Numbered from the stretch's first letter, positions 1 to 12,000 are shown. The stretch is DNA of 64,000 nt from Congeria kusceri (GCA_027627225.1 JAPFQT010000086.1:186001-250000), one strand, 5' to 3'. The notes: generated by a model from the sequence alone, not told the origin. Numbers and translations are program-made.

Positions 1-43
1 TCCGTGAAATCAATAAATGATGTGGCAATTTTAAGGGTACGTT

Positions 44-49
44 TTTATT
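44..49 (-). terminator. Candidate poly(A) signal AATAAA
   Basis: AATAAA on the minus strand, about 40 bases after the stop codon of the exon at 89-231. Confidence 0.35.
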
Positions 50-88
50 GATACATACAAGTTTACATGGTTTCTATTTTTTACAATC

Positions 89-231
89 TCAACCAAGCGA
101 AGAAGTGTTTAGTCTTGCAATAAGCTGTTTGCCAGATAAAACAATGCTTGTATCAAAATATCCATGTTCAGTGAAACTTAAATGAACATCTTGCAAGACA
201 GCGACAGCATACAAGATGGTATTCACATGCT
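89..231 (-). CDS. Probable terminal exon of an unrecognised gene
   Basis: Read on the minus strand, a strong 3' splice site (pyrimidine-rich tract ending TTCTTACAG) sits just before base 231. It is followed by an open frame of about 47 codons ending in TGA at 91-89. The peptide (for example HVNTILYAVAVLQDVHLS, later YFDTSIVLSGKQLIARL) has a normal protein-like composition rather than low complexity. An AATAAA signal on the same strand (plus-strand TTTATT, 44-49) follows the stop by about 40 bases. Together, acceptor, open frame and poly(A) signal suggest the last exon of a gene whose other exons lie to the right on the minus strand. I do not recognise the family. The open frame continues upstream of the splice site, so a single-exon reading is possible but less likely. 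Confidence 0.45.
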
Positions 232-319
232 CTGTAAGAATTGAAAAAAGAGTCAGCAATCTTGGGGTGTTCATATGCTGTTTTGTGTTAATATAAATAT
301 AATAATAGTTCATGCATGT

Positions 320-2200
320 CCTCTCGTGTTTGCGTGACAGGTGTTTTTAACCCAAGTTCTCTACCCACTAGCCATCGAATAATTGACATCATTTGAAACC
401 TTAAAAATAGTAGTTCTGTTTTCAACTGATATTTTTCATTCGTTTATAGAGATCAGGTGTGAGCATTTCTCATTTTTCGTTTGGTGTGCATATTTAAATA
501 GGACACAATATTACTGCAAATCTAAATAAATGATACATTACATGTAAATATTGCTTGAATTAATTTTGCCCAATAAATTTGCTTTATACATTTCCCAGTG
601 ACTGGGAAAGAATTTTTCCATATGGGTTGATTTCCCATCTCCACCAAAAGCTATGGTCCTTTTTAAAAAATCCATGGGATTTCGTCTGCTTTTTGGGATT
701 TACAGCAATTACATGTACATTTAATTTTGTGTTTCTATCAAGAAAAATGCACCGCGCAGTGGGTCGCCCTCCCTGTTCGAGGTGTAATAAGCATCTGTTG
801 ATATTCATATTTTAGACTTACTTTAATGGATAAAATCTCACCGCAAATTGACACAAATGTAAACCAGACCAAGCATTGTGTATTTTACGGCAGCGGTTTT
901 AGATTCTTACTAAAAAAATTTGGTGCGACGTAAAATCGCATCGCCGAATATTTCTTTGAGATTGTTCTAAATTGTATGCGCAAATAACGCTTTTCGCATG
1001 GGTTTCCCAGTCACTGATTTCATATTTATTTGAATTCCATGGCTTTGACAGTTTGGAGAATGCGGTCCGATGCTTGGTTGAATGTCTTAACCGTTGTAAA
1101 TTCACCATTTTGTATTTAGCATTGTAGTCGAAATAAAAACAATAAATTTACCAAGAAAATAATATTATTAAAAGCTTAAAAATAACATAAGTTGAGGACC
1201 TCAATATATTTATGTGTTTAATTCAACTTGGCACATTATTACATAAATATATCGGTACTATACAATAAGGCCATACCAATTTGATTATATGTTTAGTGCC
1301 CCGTGATTTTTCGGAACCTACCAACCAGGCAGGAAAAAACAAACAATGAGTCGATAAAAAACATTTTTCTTTCACAACTTATTAATGGCAGTGGTACAAG
1401 CTAGAAGCAAATGTTTTCCTGAAAAACTGTAATATACCATCTTCATATTGGGAACCAAATTTAACACAGTATTTTAACTGTGTAAATTGATTAGCTGCAC
1501 ACTGTTTTTTTTCAATTTCGAAATGCTTTCCAACTAGATATTTTTACACTGTCAAAAATGTTTGTATTTAAGTTCAGGCATCCAAAAACCTACCAGCGCG
1601 AGGACGCTAAACATAGAATCAAATTTGTATGTCCTGATATCGAAGTACAAAACAGTGTGTTCCTAGTTACTATACAGTTGAACACTGCTTTTCGGAGTCA
1701 TGATTCGGACCAACAAAAACAGTTCGAAATAGGAAAATTCGAAATAGCGATGTTCCAACCTCCACACAGAATTGTCTGGTTCCCAGAAGCATAGCTCTAA
1801 TCAAATCCCTGCGTAAACATGTGATAATGCACCTATCAATATTTTTCCCAAGGAAGGGGAAGCGGCATGCATATACGGGGCTTTAGACTGAAAGTCATTC
1901 CCGACATGCGGGAATTTGAAATGCCAAATGATTTCGGATCCTAGGAAATATGCTTTGTTCGGAGTTTAGATCCCTGTTAATATTGACCTCCGGGCCATTT
2001 GATACACCAATTAAGCATCTCGCGTTGAGGGGATTTAGACAAAAATGCTTGGCTTTATGTTTTTTACTTTGTTATTTTCATTTCCCTATTTCATTGTTGA
2101 AAGCAAACAATATATAAAAGTACAACTACAAGAAAAATTTTGTATGTAGAAAATTGCACTGAGTTGCATTAAATAAGTAAACTTAAATTATTACAAACAC
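320..2200. other. AT-rich stretch without recognisable genes
   Basis: No splice-bounded open frame or recognisable domain was found. Short open frames here (for example at 579-815 and 1558-1794) look random. The region is ordinary AT-rich intergenic or intronic sequence. Confidence 0.5.
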
Positions 2201-2211
2201 ATAATACTTTC

Positions 2212-2295
2212 AGATCGGGAAGGATTTTACTTGTGACAGCAGTGTTACTGTTAACTGATAGGGGAAGTAACCCCTGCGAGGAGTTTGGCGATGTT
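2212..2295. repeat. Interspersed repeat fragment, second copy near 26115
   Basis: The stretch with GGAAGGATTTTACTTGTGAC followed by GTTAACTGATAGGG and GGAGTTTG recurs in diverged form at 26115-26195 (GGAAGGAATTGACTTGTGAC, GTAAACTGATAGGG, GGAGTTTG), in the same order. This is an old dispersed repeat of unknown class. Confidence 0.5.
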
Positions 2296-2839
2296 CTCCA
2301 TTGTAATAATACATTTTATACGTATGAAAATTGTTAATGTGGTTAAATAACACTGTGTGTATATATGTATATACGATGTTCACATGTATAATGAAGGTTC
2401 GTAAGTAACATTGTAAAGGTTGTAAATTTGTCAGCATTGCTGGTTTCTTCACAATTATAGCTCTACCGTATATCCACTAAACCAAGCAGCCACAGCCAAG
2501 TCATCACACCTTTGATAGACAGCTTGGGCTATGTGCGACTTCAAAATAAACACGGATGATTACATGTGAAAAACGCAATTTTAGCTCGAAATAGAGATGA
2601 ATTGAAATAGGCAACTTTGAATTAATGATTGTTATTTTAGTAAAATAAAGAAGGAAAAAAATCAGGACTGAAAAAATTGTTTGAAATTGCATGAAATTGC
2701 GATTTTTTCGAATTAACGGTGTTTTAAATAGCCGTGTTCAGCTCTTTGTATACTTCACTCAAAGTTTAGACAGTAACTGTTTCAAACGCCTGTATAAATA
2801 TGCTATTTGATACAATGAATGGTGACTGGTTTAAGTTTC

Positions 2840-3540
2840 TGTTCAAGGGAAATAACCATTTTGAGTACCCGGGTAATTTAGCGGCAGTTACCCAGGTAAT
2901 CATTTACTGCTCGTCTCAGGCCTTATCAGGAAGTGCTCAGTGTATTGAAATTGTCATTGGTAATTTTGTATTTGGTGTATACATGTACGATGTTTCTTTA
3001 TTATTCCAGAGTGCCGATGACGCAAGTACATTTGAAGGGAACTTTGAAGGACCTCCCTGTGACGAGTGCATTGATGACTGCCACCTGCAGCCAAACTGCA
3101 CCCAAGGTTTATTGAATATAAAAACCTAAATATGCGATATCTATCAGTATATTGGCATACTTTCCCAGGGGTGGCAAAATCTTGTATTGCCTTGCTTGTC
3201 TGTTTTTGACAAATGATTTTGCTGCTTGCCTGTACTGTACAGTAATTATACATTATTTTTGGAGGACGTCTCTTGTCATGCTCTGGGACATGCTGGGCTA
3301 TAGTTCTAATTTGTTCGCCATATATTGCAGCAATCTTCAATATAGCATACAAAATATATGAAAATGCTCCCTTTAAATGGCAGTCACATGCTACTTTATA
3401 TATGTGCACCGTATCTGGGACAAATATCTTTCTATATCTCTATTACAAGGTGACTAGAAATCCATGTCTGTATTTATCATAGAAATGGTGACGCAGACAG
3501 ATAAAGTTCAAAGTCGTTTGATTAGTTAGTATGTTCTAGA
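2840..3540 (+). repeat. Segmental duplication, copy 1 (partner 5880-6740)
   Basis: Several blocks occur in the same order in both copies: GGGAAATAACCATTTTGAGT, the Cys-rich exon, a block ending TTGCCTTGCTTGTCTGTTTT, a CCCTTTAAATGGCAGT block, and ATCTTTCTATATCTCTATTA followed by an ATCATAGAAATGG block. Identity looks moderate, with many indels outside the exon. The duplication covers the exon at 3010-3106 and flanking intron on both sides, so it is an exon-plus-intron duplication rather than a retrocopy. Confidence 0.75.
3010..3106 (+). CDS. Cys-rich (EGF/laminin-EGF-like) exon, copy 1
   Basis: The acceptor TTTATTATTCCAG precedes 3010 and a GT donor follows (CAAG|GTTTAT). The frame is open through the exon, entered at phase 0 and left at phase 1. 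The peptide contains FEGPPCDECIDDC and then HLQPNC, resembling the last part of an EGF or laminin-EGF-like module. Compared with the duplicate at 6074-6173, the first two cysteines of the module are replaced (by Ser and Phe) while the Cys of CDEC is kept. It can splice in phase to 4243-4352. The laminin comparison is tentative: laminin alpha chains have a similar CDxC...C stretch where EGF repeats give way to coiled coil. Gene name unknown. Confidence 0.4.
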
Positions 3541-4240
3541 TCTATATCATTCCAGATACATTTACTTGTGCACGGCCTTTCCCAAAACTAGGCAATCTTG
3601 CCTTGAAAAAGCTCTTTGTGTGTCCCTAGGCCTATATTCTGGCCAATTTATCAACTTGGTATATTCACAATCCTGACAATTGTTTAGAGCAATAAAAATC
3701 ACAAAAATCACAAAATGCCATTCTAAGTCATTTCCATACTTTATTGCTTATATTAAAGAATAAATTAATCCAGAAAAAAAAAATCAACTAGAAATTATCA
3801 GTAAGAAACATTAACAGTCTTTTTGTCAGTAAACAATGGCTGGGTTACAAAATAATTTCACATAAACGTTTCATTACTATATCCCTACAAATTCTAACTC
3901 AGTCTTTGGTCTCAACTTGTATTTAATAGTACTACCAAAACATTGTAAGAGACACTTTCATGTGGTATTCTTTAAATACAGGATATGGATTCTATAGTAA
4001 CTACATTTGAAATATTGCGAGAGCAATGAATACATGCTATCCAATATACCAATCGATGGGAGACTGGTACATACATACTGGTACATATGTATTGAAGTGA
4101 AGTCTGTAGGAATAGAATTTGGAGACGTTCCTTTCTTGTCTATTAAGGTTCATGATAAGCAGGTAATTAAAAGGTAACATTTAATAAACAACAATCTGCA
4201 TTCTATTGTTAGCGTTAACAAGACTGTTTCCATTTGTCGA
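3540..4240. other. Intron-like stretch, nothing recognisable
   Basis: AT-rich, with a short poly(A) run near 3775. No open frame with splice signals and no clear repeat seen. Confidence 0.4.
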
Positions 4241-4242
4241 AG

Positions 4243-4352
4243 TGTTGAAGTCCATAACTGACTACCAGGAGTATCAGAACCATGTCATCATCAACGCCAC
4301 CCAGTGTGCCCTGGCAACCACCTTGCATGGAGCCTCATTTACCAGCCGTGGC
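4243..4352 (+). CDS. Candidate internal exon with helical/N-glycosylated sequence
   Basis: A pyrimidine-rich acceptor (TGTTTCCATTTGTCGAAG) precedes 4243. Entered at phase 1 from the exon at 3010-3106, it reads VLKSITDYQEYQNHVI, NATQCALATTL, HGASFTSRG and leaves at phase 0 before a GTGTAG donor of modest quality. Both other frames hit stops within about ten bases of 4251. It has one N-glycosylation sequon (NAT). The phase fits both the upstream Cys-rich exon and the exon at 7319. The transition from a Cys-rich module to a probably helical segment is what led me to mention laminin-like architecture, without proof. Confidence 0.4.
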
Positions 4353-4591
4353 GTGTAGCGTTTAGTAGATATCTCATGGTACGTATAAGGTATGCAATCT
4401 GTGCTTCGGTTGTAAATTCTGTTTGCTTCATATTGTGTTCTGTACACACGCTGAGAAGTAATGCGTTATGGGTTATGGCCTCCATAAAATCCCTAAGCAG
4501 AAGAGTCCGACATATAATATAATATTTCACTTATACTTATTGTACACAAAGGTCATACGTTTTCAAAATGCTGTGTTTTATTTTAGTTTTT

Positions 4592-5802
4592 ATGCCCTCC
4601 GTCGGTCGTTCGCTCGGTAGGTCTGTCCGTAGACCATTTCGTTTCTGCACGATATCTTGAGAACGCTTTGACCTACGATCATGAAAGTTGGTACGCTGGT
4701 TACTTGGGAGGAAAGGAAGAACCCTATAAAATTTAGGTCAACAGGTCAAAGATCAAGGTCACTGTTGCTAAAAATAAAAAAACGGTTTCCCCTCAATAAC
4801 TTGAGAACGCCTTCAGATATTTTAATAAAACTTTACGCATAGATACCTTACATCAAGACCTCGCTTGGGATTGCATATGGGGTGGGTGTGGTTAAGGCCA
4901 AAGTTACCATTACTAAAAATAGAAAAACGGTTTCCGCTCAATAACTTGAGAACGCATTGGGATATTTTAATGAAACTTTATACATAGATACCATATATCG
5001 AGACCTCGCTTGGGATTGCATATGGGGTATGTGGGGTCAAGGTCAATGTTACTAAAAATAGAAAAACGGTTTCCGCTCAATAACTTGAGAACGCATCAAG
5101 ATATTTTAATGAAATACACACATAGATACAGTATATTGAGACCTCGCTTGGGATTGCATTTGGGGTTGGTGGGGTCATGGTCAACGTCACCATTACTAAA
5201 AATAGAATAACTGTCTCCGCTCAATAACTTGAGAACACATCGAGATATTTTAATGAAAGTTCGTACATAGATACCTTATATTCAGACCTCGCTTGGGATT
5301 GCATATGGGGTTTGTGGGGTCAAGGTCACAGTTACTAAAAAAAGAAAAAACGGTTTCAGCACAATAACTTGAGAACGCATCGAGATATTTTAATGAAACC
5401 TCATACATATGTACCTTATATGGAGACCTCGCTTTGCATATGGGGTAGGTGGGGTCAAGGTCATTTTTGATAAAAATAGAAGAACGGTTTCCGTTCAATA
5501 ACTTTAAATGGCATCGAGATATTTTAAAGAAACTTCATACATAGATACCTTATATTGAGACCTCTCTGGGATTTCATATTGGGTGGATGAGGTCAAGGTC
5601 ACCATTACTAAAAATAGAAAAACGGTTTCCGCTCAATAACTTAAGAACGCATTAAGATATTTTAATGAAACTTCATACATAGATACCATATATCGAGGCC
5701 TCGCTTGGGCTTGCATATATAAAAAAATCTTAACAATTGCACATATTCACAACTTGGCTGCAAGTCGGGGGCCATACATGTTTTACAAACATCTCTTGTT
5801 AC
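4592..5802 (+). mobile_element. Helentron-like non-autonomous element with a ~143-bp tandem core
   Basis: The left end carries ATGCCCTCCG (4592-4601) and the right end its near inverse CGGGGGCCAT (5766-5775). A perfect terminal hairpin follows, ATGTTT-TAC-AAACAT (5778-5792), and then CTCTTGTT. The interior holds about seven copies of a 138-146 bp unit recognised by CGGTTTCCGCTCAATAACTT, at about 4782, 4928, 5068, 5212, 5352, 5488 and 5626. No coding sequence. The first unit differs and contains the GTCCGTAGACC...TTTCTGCACGATATCTTGAG leader common in mollusc repeats. The class is inferred from structure only. Confidence 0.6.
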
Positions 5803-5879
5803 ATATAGATCTTCGTGTCATCTATAGACAGAAAAAACGCCAGTATACATTCACAATTCGACACAATTAATGAACTGTT

Positions 5880-6740
5880 TCTGTGATGGGAAAATAACCA
5901 TGTTGGGTACCCAGATAATTGCTACTTGTCCCAGTTCAAAACAGGAAGCAGTGTACTGAATTCTACAGTTTATATGGTCAATCATTTAATGCAAATCTAT
6001 TAACTATAGATTTTGTGTGTTATACAAGCTTTTGAAAGTGGAGATTACAATATTTCTATTACTGTTATTTCAGAGAGCTGAAGGCGACACCTGTACATGT
6101 GACTGGAACTTTGAAGGACCGCCCTGTGACAAGTTCTTTGATGACTGCCACCTGCAGCCAAGCTGCAACCACAGTTTGTTGAATACGAAAAATATGCGAT
6201 ACCAGTATATGCACATACATTTCCAGGGTTGGTGAAATCTCATATTGCCTTACTTGTCTGTTTTTAGCTCAACTAAGCACAATACATGTTTTATTATTAT
6301 GTATCATTTCATTTATAGATTTCGATTGAAAGATTCGGTTTGTTGCTTTTGTCTAGCTACAAAATGCGTAGCACATTGGGGCCACCTCATTATAATTTCA
6401 CACAAAAAATCAGCACTGCGAACATTTGGCAATAATTTGTAAAGCAGACATAAAATCAATGTTTTAGTGATCCACATTGGTTTGTGATAGGTATTACATG
6501 TAGTAAGACTATAATGGTAACACATGCCTGTATGTTAAAAGTTTTATGTAACAAAAGAGCAATACAAAATTGAATAGTTAAATATGCAAAATGGTCCCTT
6601 TAAATGACAGTGACATAATGTTTTTGGGACAATTATCTTTCTGTATCTCTATCACGAGGTGAGTAACAATCCTTGTATGTATCATAGAAATGGGGATGGG
6701 TGAGTTTGAAATTGTTCGATTATTTAATGTGTTCTTAAAA
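5880..6740 (+). repeat. Segmental duplication, copy 2 (partner 2840-3540)
   Basis: Collinear with 2840-3540. Shared blocks include GGGAAAATAACCATG, the Cys-rich exon, TTGCCTTACTTGTCTGTTTT, CCCTTTAAATGACAGT and TCTTTCTGTATCTCTATCAC. This copy is about 150 bases longer, with extra sequence around 6265-6580. Confidence 0.75.
6074..6173 (+). CDS. Cys-rich (EGF/laminin-EGF-like) exon, duplicated copy 2
   Basis: The acceptor TGTTATTTCAG precedes 6074 and a GT follows (CACA|GTTTGT, a weaker donor than in copy 1). The frame reads AEGDTCTCDWNFEGPPCD, then KFFDDC and HLQPSC. It keeps the early C-x-C pair lost in copy 1 but has Phe in place of the Cys of CDEC. It enters at phase 0 and leaves at phase 1. 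The next exon at 7319 needs phase 0, so including this copy directly before 7319 would break the frame. It may be skipped, spliced elsewhere, or a relic. Confidence 0.35.
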
Positions 6741-6794
6741 AAGCATACTGATGGTAATTTGCATAAAAATAAGATACAATAACACAATACATTT

Positions 6795-7264
6795 ATGTCC
6801 CCCACTAAAGATGGGGTTTGCTAATGTAGGTCGGCCTGTCTCGCTAAACCACTTTCATTTCCGCATGGCCAACATTCACTAAACTTCATGAAAATGTTTG
6901 TGGGCTTAATACCCTGGCAAAGCTTGATAGTCAGCCAAATCACCTTAGGAATTGTGGAGTTATGGCTTATGAATTATCTAAAATTGGCCTTTTTAACAGT
7001 TACTATTCTCTAAGTTCAACAGTTTTCATACGATCTTGACCAAACTTGATAAATATGTTAGCAGTTATAGTATCTTAGCCAAGTTTGTTGATTGACCAAA
7101 TTGACCCAGGAACTGCAGAGTTGTGACCCTTGATTTATCTAAAATTTGCCTTTTTAGCAGTTTCCATTATTTATGTCCAACAGTTTTCATCAGATCTTTA
7201 GTCACCAAACTAAATATTTTAAATATTCCTTTAAACCTAGAAGGGCATAAACAGCTCTTGTTTA
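6795..7264 (+). mobile_element. Helentron-like non-autonomous element, short
   Basis: It starts with ATGTCCCCCA and has a near-inverse AAGGGCAT at 7241-7248. It ends in the hairpin TAAACA-GCTCT-TGTTTA. The interior has two diverged copies of a ~180-base unit (CTAAAATTGGCCTTTTTAAC near 6979; CTAAAATTTGCCTTTTTAGC near 7139, each followed by CAACAGTTTTCAT). Non-coding. Confidence 0.5.
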
Positions 7265-7318
7265 CATAAGATTGCTTTGTTAGGAATCAAATTTCACCAT
7301 ATTTTCCACTGTTGCCAG

Positions 7319-7424
7319 GCTTTAGACACCCAAAAAGAGGCTGTGGACACAATAATTACCATGGCAACATACAGACACATCATCAACGTTGATTACGCCC
7401 ACGAGGTGGTGAAAAAGGCCACAG
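7319..7424 (+). CDS. Candidate internal exon of the unrecognised gene
   Basis: The acceptor CACTGTTGCCAG ends at 7318 and a good donor ACAG|GTAACT follows 7424. Only one frame is open; it enters at phase 0, leaves at phase 1 and reads ALDTQKEAVDTIITMATYRH, then IINVDYAHEVVKKAT. The peptide looks helical and charged. The phase matches 4243-4352 upstream and 7894-8022 downstream, which is the main argument that these pieces are one gene. No family recognised with confidence. Confidence 0.5.
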
Positions 7425-7893
7425 GTAACTGGTACTTAACATTATAAAACACAATGTTTGACTGCCTTTACAGTCAGCATATCTTATGAACTCTTTATGG
7501 CCTTGACATATAGAGTAACATCAAATGTAGACATTACTTGTAGTCAATATGTGTGCAGTATGAACCTGGCATGGTCGTGGAAAAAAATCAGTATATTAAG
7601 CAATTGTACATGATATTAACGCAGAGTGATAAATGTGTTAACAAACAGTGTTAATGAATATTTATAAACCTATATGTTAGGTTGTATATCATTTATCTTC
7701 CTACAAAGTCTGCCTTCTGTTGCATTACCACAACAACCAACCTGTTGAGTACTTACACTTTCAAAATAAAGCTTGATGAAGTCTTCATTTATATTATAAT
7801 TATGAACACAACATCCATATGAGTGCCAGTATTATTCACTTGCATATACACAATGGATGTGCGAGGACAGATGGGCCTGCGGGTAATGAACAG

Positions 7894-8022
7894 AGGACAG
7901 ATTGGTCAACGAGGCACTCAAGTTCTGTAAGCAGCAGGAACGGAACTCGAGCCAGACACTGGACCTGTACCGGCAGACTGTGGTTATGTTCGTGGAGAAT
8001 TGCGACCCAATGTCTCGCCGAG
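7894..8022 (+). CDS. Candidate internal exon of the unrecognised gene
   Basis: The acceptor AATGAACAG ends at 7893 and the donor CGAG|GTAAGA follows 8022. With the one base carried from the exon ending at 7424 it reads EDRLVNEALKFCKQQERNSS, then QTLDLYRQTVVMFVENCDPM and SRR, ending at phase 1. Composition and predicted helicity resemble the previous exon, and it holds two cysteines. It would join in phase with 22904-23045. Confidence 0.5.
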
Positions 8023-8029
8023 GTAAGAT

Positions 8030-9054
8030 AACATTGATATATACACACAGCCACTGCCTAAGTGGCATGCCGTCCAAATGTAGAATGGTTGCAACAAAGA
8101 AATTGATTGCTAACCTGATCTCATGTCAGTTATTGTGGTCAGTCATTGTCCGGCGTCAGTTGGTCATCGTATGTCATTCATTGTCAACATTTTGCTTTAA
8201 ACAACTTTTTCTCTGAAAACGCAGATGTAAGTTGAAAAAAAAAAAACTGGCATTTATTTTTAGATGCCTTTAAATGAAGTTGAACTTGACGGAAGAGTAA
8301 GTAAAAAAGGTCAATCCTTAAACAAAAGTTGCTGCCTTAGTTGATTGCCAGCTTATTGAACAAATAATTGCATCCAACAGACTTTAAATTTGATTGCGAG
8401 TCTAAGAGGGAATCGAGTTGGAATCAACATTTGATACTTACATGTACAGTCTGAGGTCAGTTTGGGTCAGACAATAAATGTGTTTAAGACAGGAGTTGTC
8501 TCCCCTATGGCTTTTATTATTGAAGATTGTAGAATATTACCAGAGTTAATGAGGTGTATTGTTTTTAAAATGACTTTACAGAAAAATCAAACCAGTTTAC
8601 GTTTTGAGAAACTGACAATTTTGATAACATACTCAGTTTGGGAAAACATTCTATCGATATAAACATCCCCTAATCACCCCAAGAGCTGCATAATCAGTAC
8701 ACACTTAAACCGACTGCATTTAGTTTGTGTGATAAGCTGGTTGAAAGTAACCTTATATTAAACTACAAACCTTCTTTGTTGCATTGTAAAGTTGACAGTT
8801 ATCAAATACTCACGTGACCCAATACTCACGTGACAGTTCACACAGTTACGCTGTTTACTGGTATCAGACCACTGAATGTCATTTGAAGTTTATCTTGGTT
8901 TCTGTTCAGTTGGAAGTTTTTTATTGCTTGATTGTTGACACTAGCATTTAATTTGTGTTTTCTTGACTATATATTTTAAACGAGATACTGTGACATTAAT
9001 ATTTCAATTTAATTTAAGTTCTAAAGTTTTGTTTGTTTAAAGTCAATTAGCAAA
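8030..9054 (+). promoter_or_regulatory. Upstream region of the TRIM-like gene with paired E-boxes
   Basis: A 14-bp direct repeat AATACTCACGTGAC lies at 8805-8818 and 8821-8834, spacing two CACGTG E-boxes 16 bases apart and about 225-245 bases before the start codon. TCACGTGAC matches the core bound by bHLH-zip factors such as USF, MITF and TFEB. The start codon at 9055 has a good context (AAAATGG). The promoter role is inference from position; no TATA box was pinned down. Confidence 0.35.
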
Positions 9055-12000
9055 ATGGCGACATTTTCTATGTCTACTGTTGCTAAAGGGTCAGATGAAT
9101 TTAAAGATTTTTGTTGTTCAACCTGCGAAGAGCAGTCTATTGAGGTAGTCGCAGAATTTTACTGTGAAACATGTTCGAAGTTTTACTGTGGAAAATGTAT
9201 TCATCATCATGGTCAGTTGTTTAAAACACATTCCCCTTATGGAAGAGGAGATATGAAGAAATGGCCAGTGTCAAAGAAGGTGGAGGATTTTCTGTTGAAA
9301 TGTGGTGTTCACAAAGATGAAAAATTGAAAATGTTCTGTGAAGACCACGGACAACTTTGCTGCTCAAATTGTGTTCTACTTAATCACAGGTATCATAAGA
9401 CATTTTTGTTTAAATGATTGTTCAGATAACAATTATCTTTATTATTAGACAATTAACTTTTTAGACTAATATGATTCAGTCTGATAATTATTATTAGCAA
9501 ACATAAAGTTGAGGACAATATCAAAACTTGTGGCTTGAGAAACCAATATATTTATATAACAGAAAAGATGCAGTTTTAAACTTCCTGGTTTTACCTGGGT
9601 ACCAATGTTTAACAGGTAAACTGACTACCTGAATTATAAGATCAATACGGGCTACACATCAAGGGTTGATCCTGTAACTATTGTATCTGATATAGAAATG
9701 TTAAGTTATTACAATTCCATTATTGCGTTTTCTTCACTACTTTGCAAACAAGGTAGCCTTTATTCCAATGCTGGCATATTCATTTTAAGCTCCACTGGCC
9801 ACAGGCCAGCGAGCTTATGCCATGTTGGTCCATCGTTTGTGTGTGCTTGCGTCCGTAGATAATTTCTTTACACGACATCTCCTTCGAAACCTGTCGGCCA
9901 ACTTTGCTGAAACTTCACACAAATGTTTCTTGGATTGTCCTCTTTCAAAGTCGCTCAAATCGTCCCAGGTCTGCTGCACAAAATGGCCTCCAGAGCTATA
10001 AATAAAAAAATCTTTAAATGACATCTCATCCTTAACCCCAGGGTGGATGTTCAGATACTTTAAGAAAAATGTTCCTTGGGTGGTCCTTTACCAAATGGTC
10101 GCGCTCCATTGAAAAAAACATGGTCGCCAGGGGGCGGGGCCATTTTCCCTTGTATGGCTGTATTTAAAACTTTGAATAAATTTTCGCAGCACTGTTCCTT
10201 GGGTGGTTCACTACAAAAGTTTCTCAAACTGTTCAGGTCTGTTGTATGGCTGCCATGGAGGCGGGGCCTTTTTTCCTTATATGTCTTTATTGAAAGTTTT
10301 GAAAATCTTTTTGTCACAAACGACTTTTTAGATTTCGAACTTATTTGACAGAAATGTTCCTTGGGTGGTTCTCTAGCAAAGTTGCTCAAATGTTTTAGGT
10401 CCTGGGGGTGGGACCATTTTTCTTAATATGATTATATTTTGAACTTTGAAGATCTTAATGTTAGAAACCACAGCTTGGATTAAGTTCTCTGCCAAAATCA
10501 ACCATTTTGATTAATTTTTTAAATAGGCCTCCAGTGGTTGGACCCTTTTTTCCTTACATAGTATATCAGGGTCCTTTTGCTTCTGACACTCCTTACTTAA
10601 TAAGCCAGTGGAGCGATTCAGGCACTCCTGTGCTTCTTGTTATATTTTATGTGCCTAAATACATGTAAATATCCAGTATAAGAATATACCGGTTTTGTCT
10701 TGAAATGGCCAATGTAAACCATACATCTCACAAGCTTTAAAATAAGAATATGTGTAATAGTATTGTCTTAATATTTTATAAAAATCTGCCAAATTATGTT
10801 AGGCACGTTATTATAATATACTGTGTTTTGTTACAGACAGTGCACCAAAGTGACGCTTATATCTGAGTGTGGCAAAACCCAGTCAACTGACCTGCAGCAG
10901 TTTGCAGTGAAGCTTCAAACAATTCAGGAACAAATGAACAATCTTCAAACAAATTGGGAGACCGGCATTAAATCACTGCAGGGTTCATATGATGAACAAT
11001 TACACAAAATACAAGAAACACGCAGGAAAATAAATGACACTTTAGACAATATTGAAAAAATCACTTTGAAGGAAATGAGAAATACACTCACAAGTCTGCA
11101 AGCTTCTCTCAAGACTGATGTGAACAACTGCAGTAGGCTTCGTGACGACTTGAAAATACTGCATGAAGCCATTCAGGACATAAGTGATATGAGCCTGAAA
11201 GAACTCTCCTTTATAGCGAGCAAGAAATGTAGCGACAAAATACAACAATCTGAAACATATTTGAAGGAGAACTCTGTTCAGGTTAAAAGTTCACTAACAT
11301 TCCAGCCTAACAGTGACATTGAGCAGTACTTGTCCAAACTGTCAGGTCTGGGGAGGGTTGTACACAGTACCCAGGCATTGACAGTGCAGGGAAACCCAGA
11401 CCAAGTATTGATGGTTAAAGGAAAGTCAGAGTATGATGTGAGCATACCAAGTGATTCATCAGCATGCATTATCAGTGGCATATGTGTTCTCCCTGATGGC
11501 CAGATTCTTGTTGTAGACTACAATAATAAGAAATTAAAGCTGCTGGACCAGCAGTACAGGGTGCTTACTCATTGTGATGTGTCTACTCGTCCATTAGACA
11601 TATGTCATATAACTCACAGTGAAGTTGCTGTTACTGTTAATGATGCTAACACACATGGGATCCAGTTTATCTCTGTCAACAATGGGCAGCTGGTGAAGGG
11701 CAGGAAGCTTCAGTTACAACATCACTGTGGAGGTATCGCCCACCACCAGGGGGAGCTGTACGTCACTGATTATACTGCACTGTACAAGTACGCACTGAGT
11801 GGAAAACTGGTCAGCAAGCTGTATGAGGATACATCCGGTAGAAATGCAGGTTAGAATCATGGCGGGTTCATCCGGATATTATTAGAAATATGTATCATAA
11901 AGTAATTGTAAGACTGCATAGTTGTAGAATGTACGTGTGTCAGTTTAAGTTTACAACAGCAGTTAAGAATGATTTTCAGTATTATTGATTTATATATATG

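Noticed and set aside
3010..8022. Firm identification as a laminin chain
   Set aside because: Only one short Cys-rich stretch and helical sequence support it; the likeness is too weak to name the gene.
10060..10389. 109-codon minus-strand and 90-codon plus-strand open frames in TRIM intron 1
   Set aside because: They fall in the tandem core of a non-coding repeat element.
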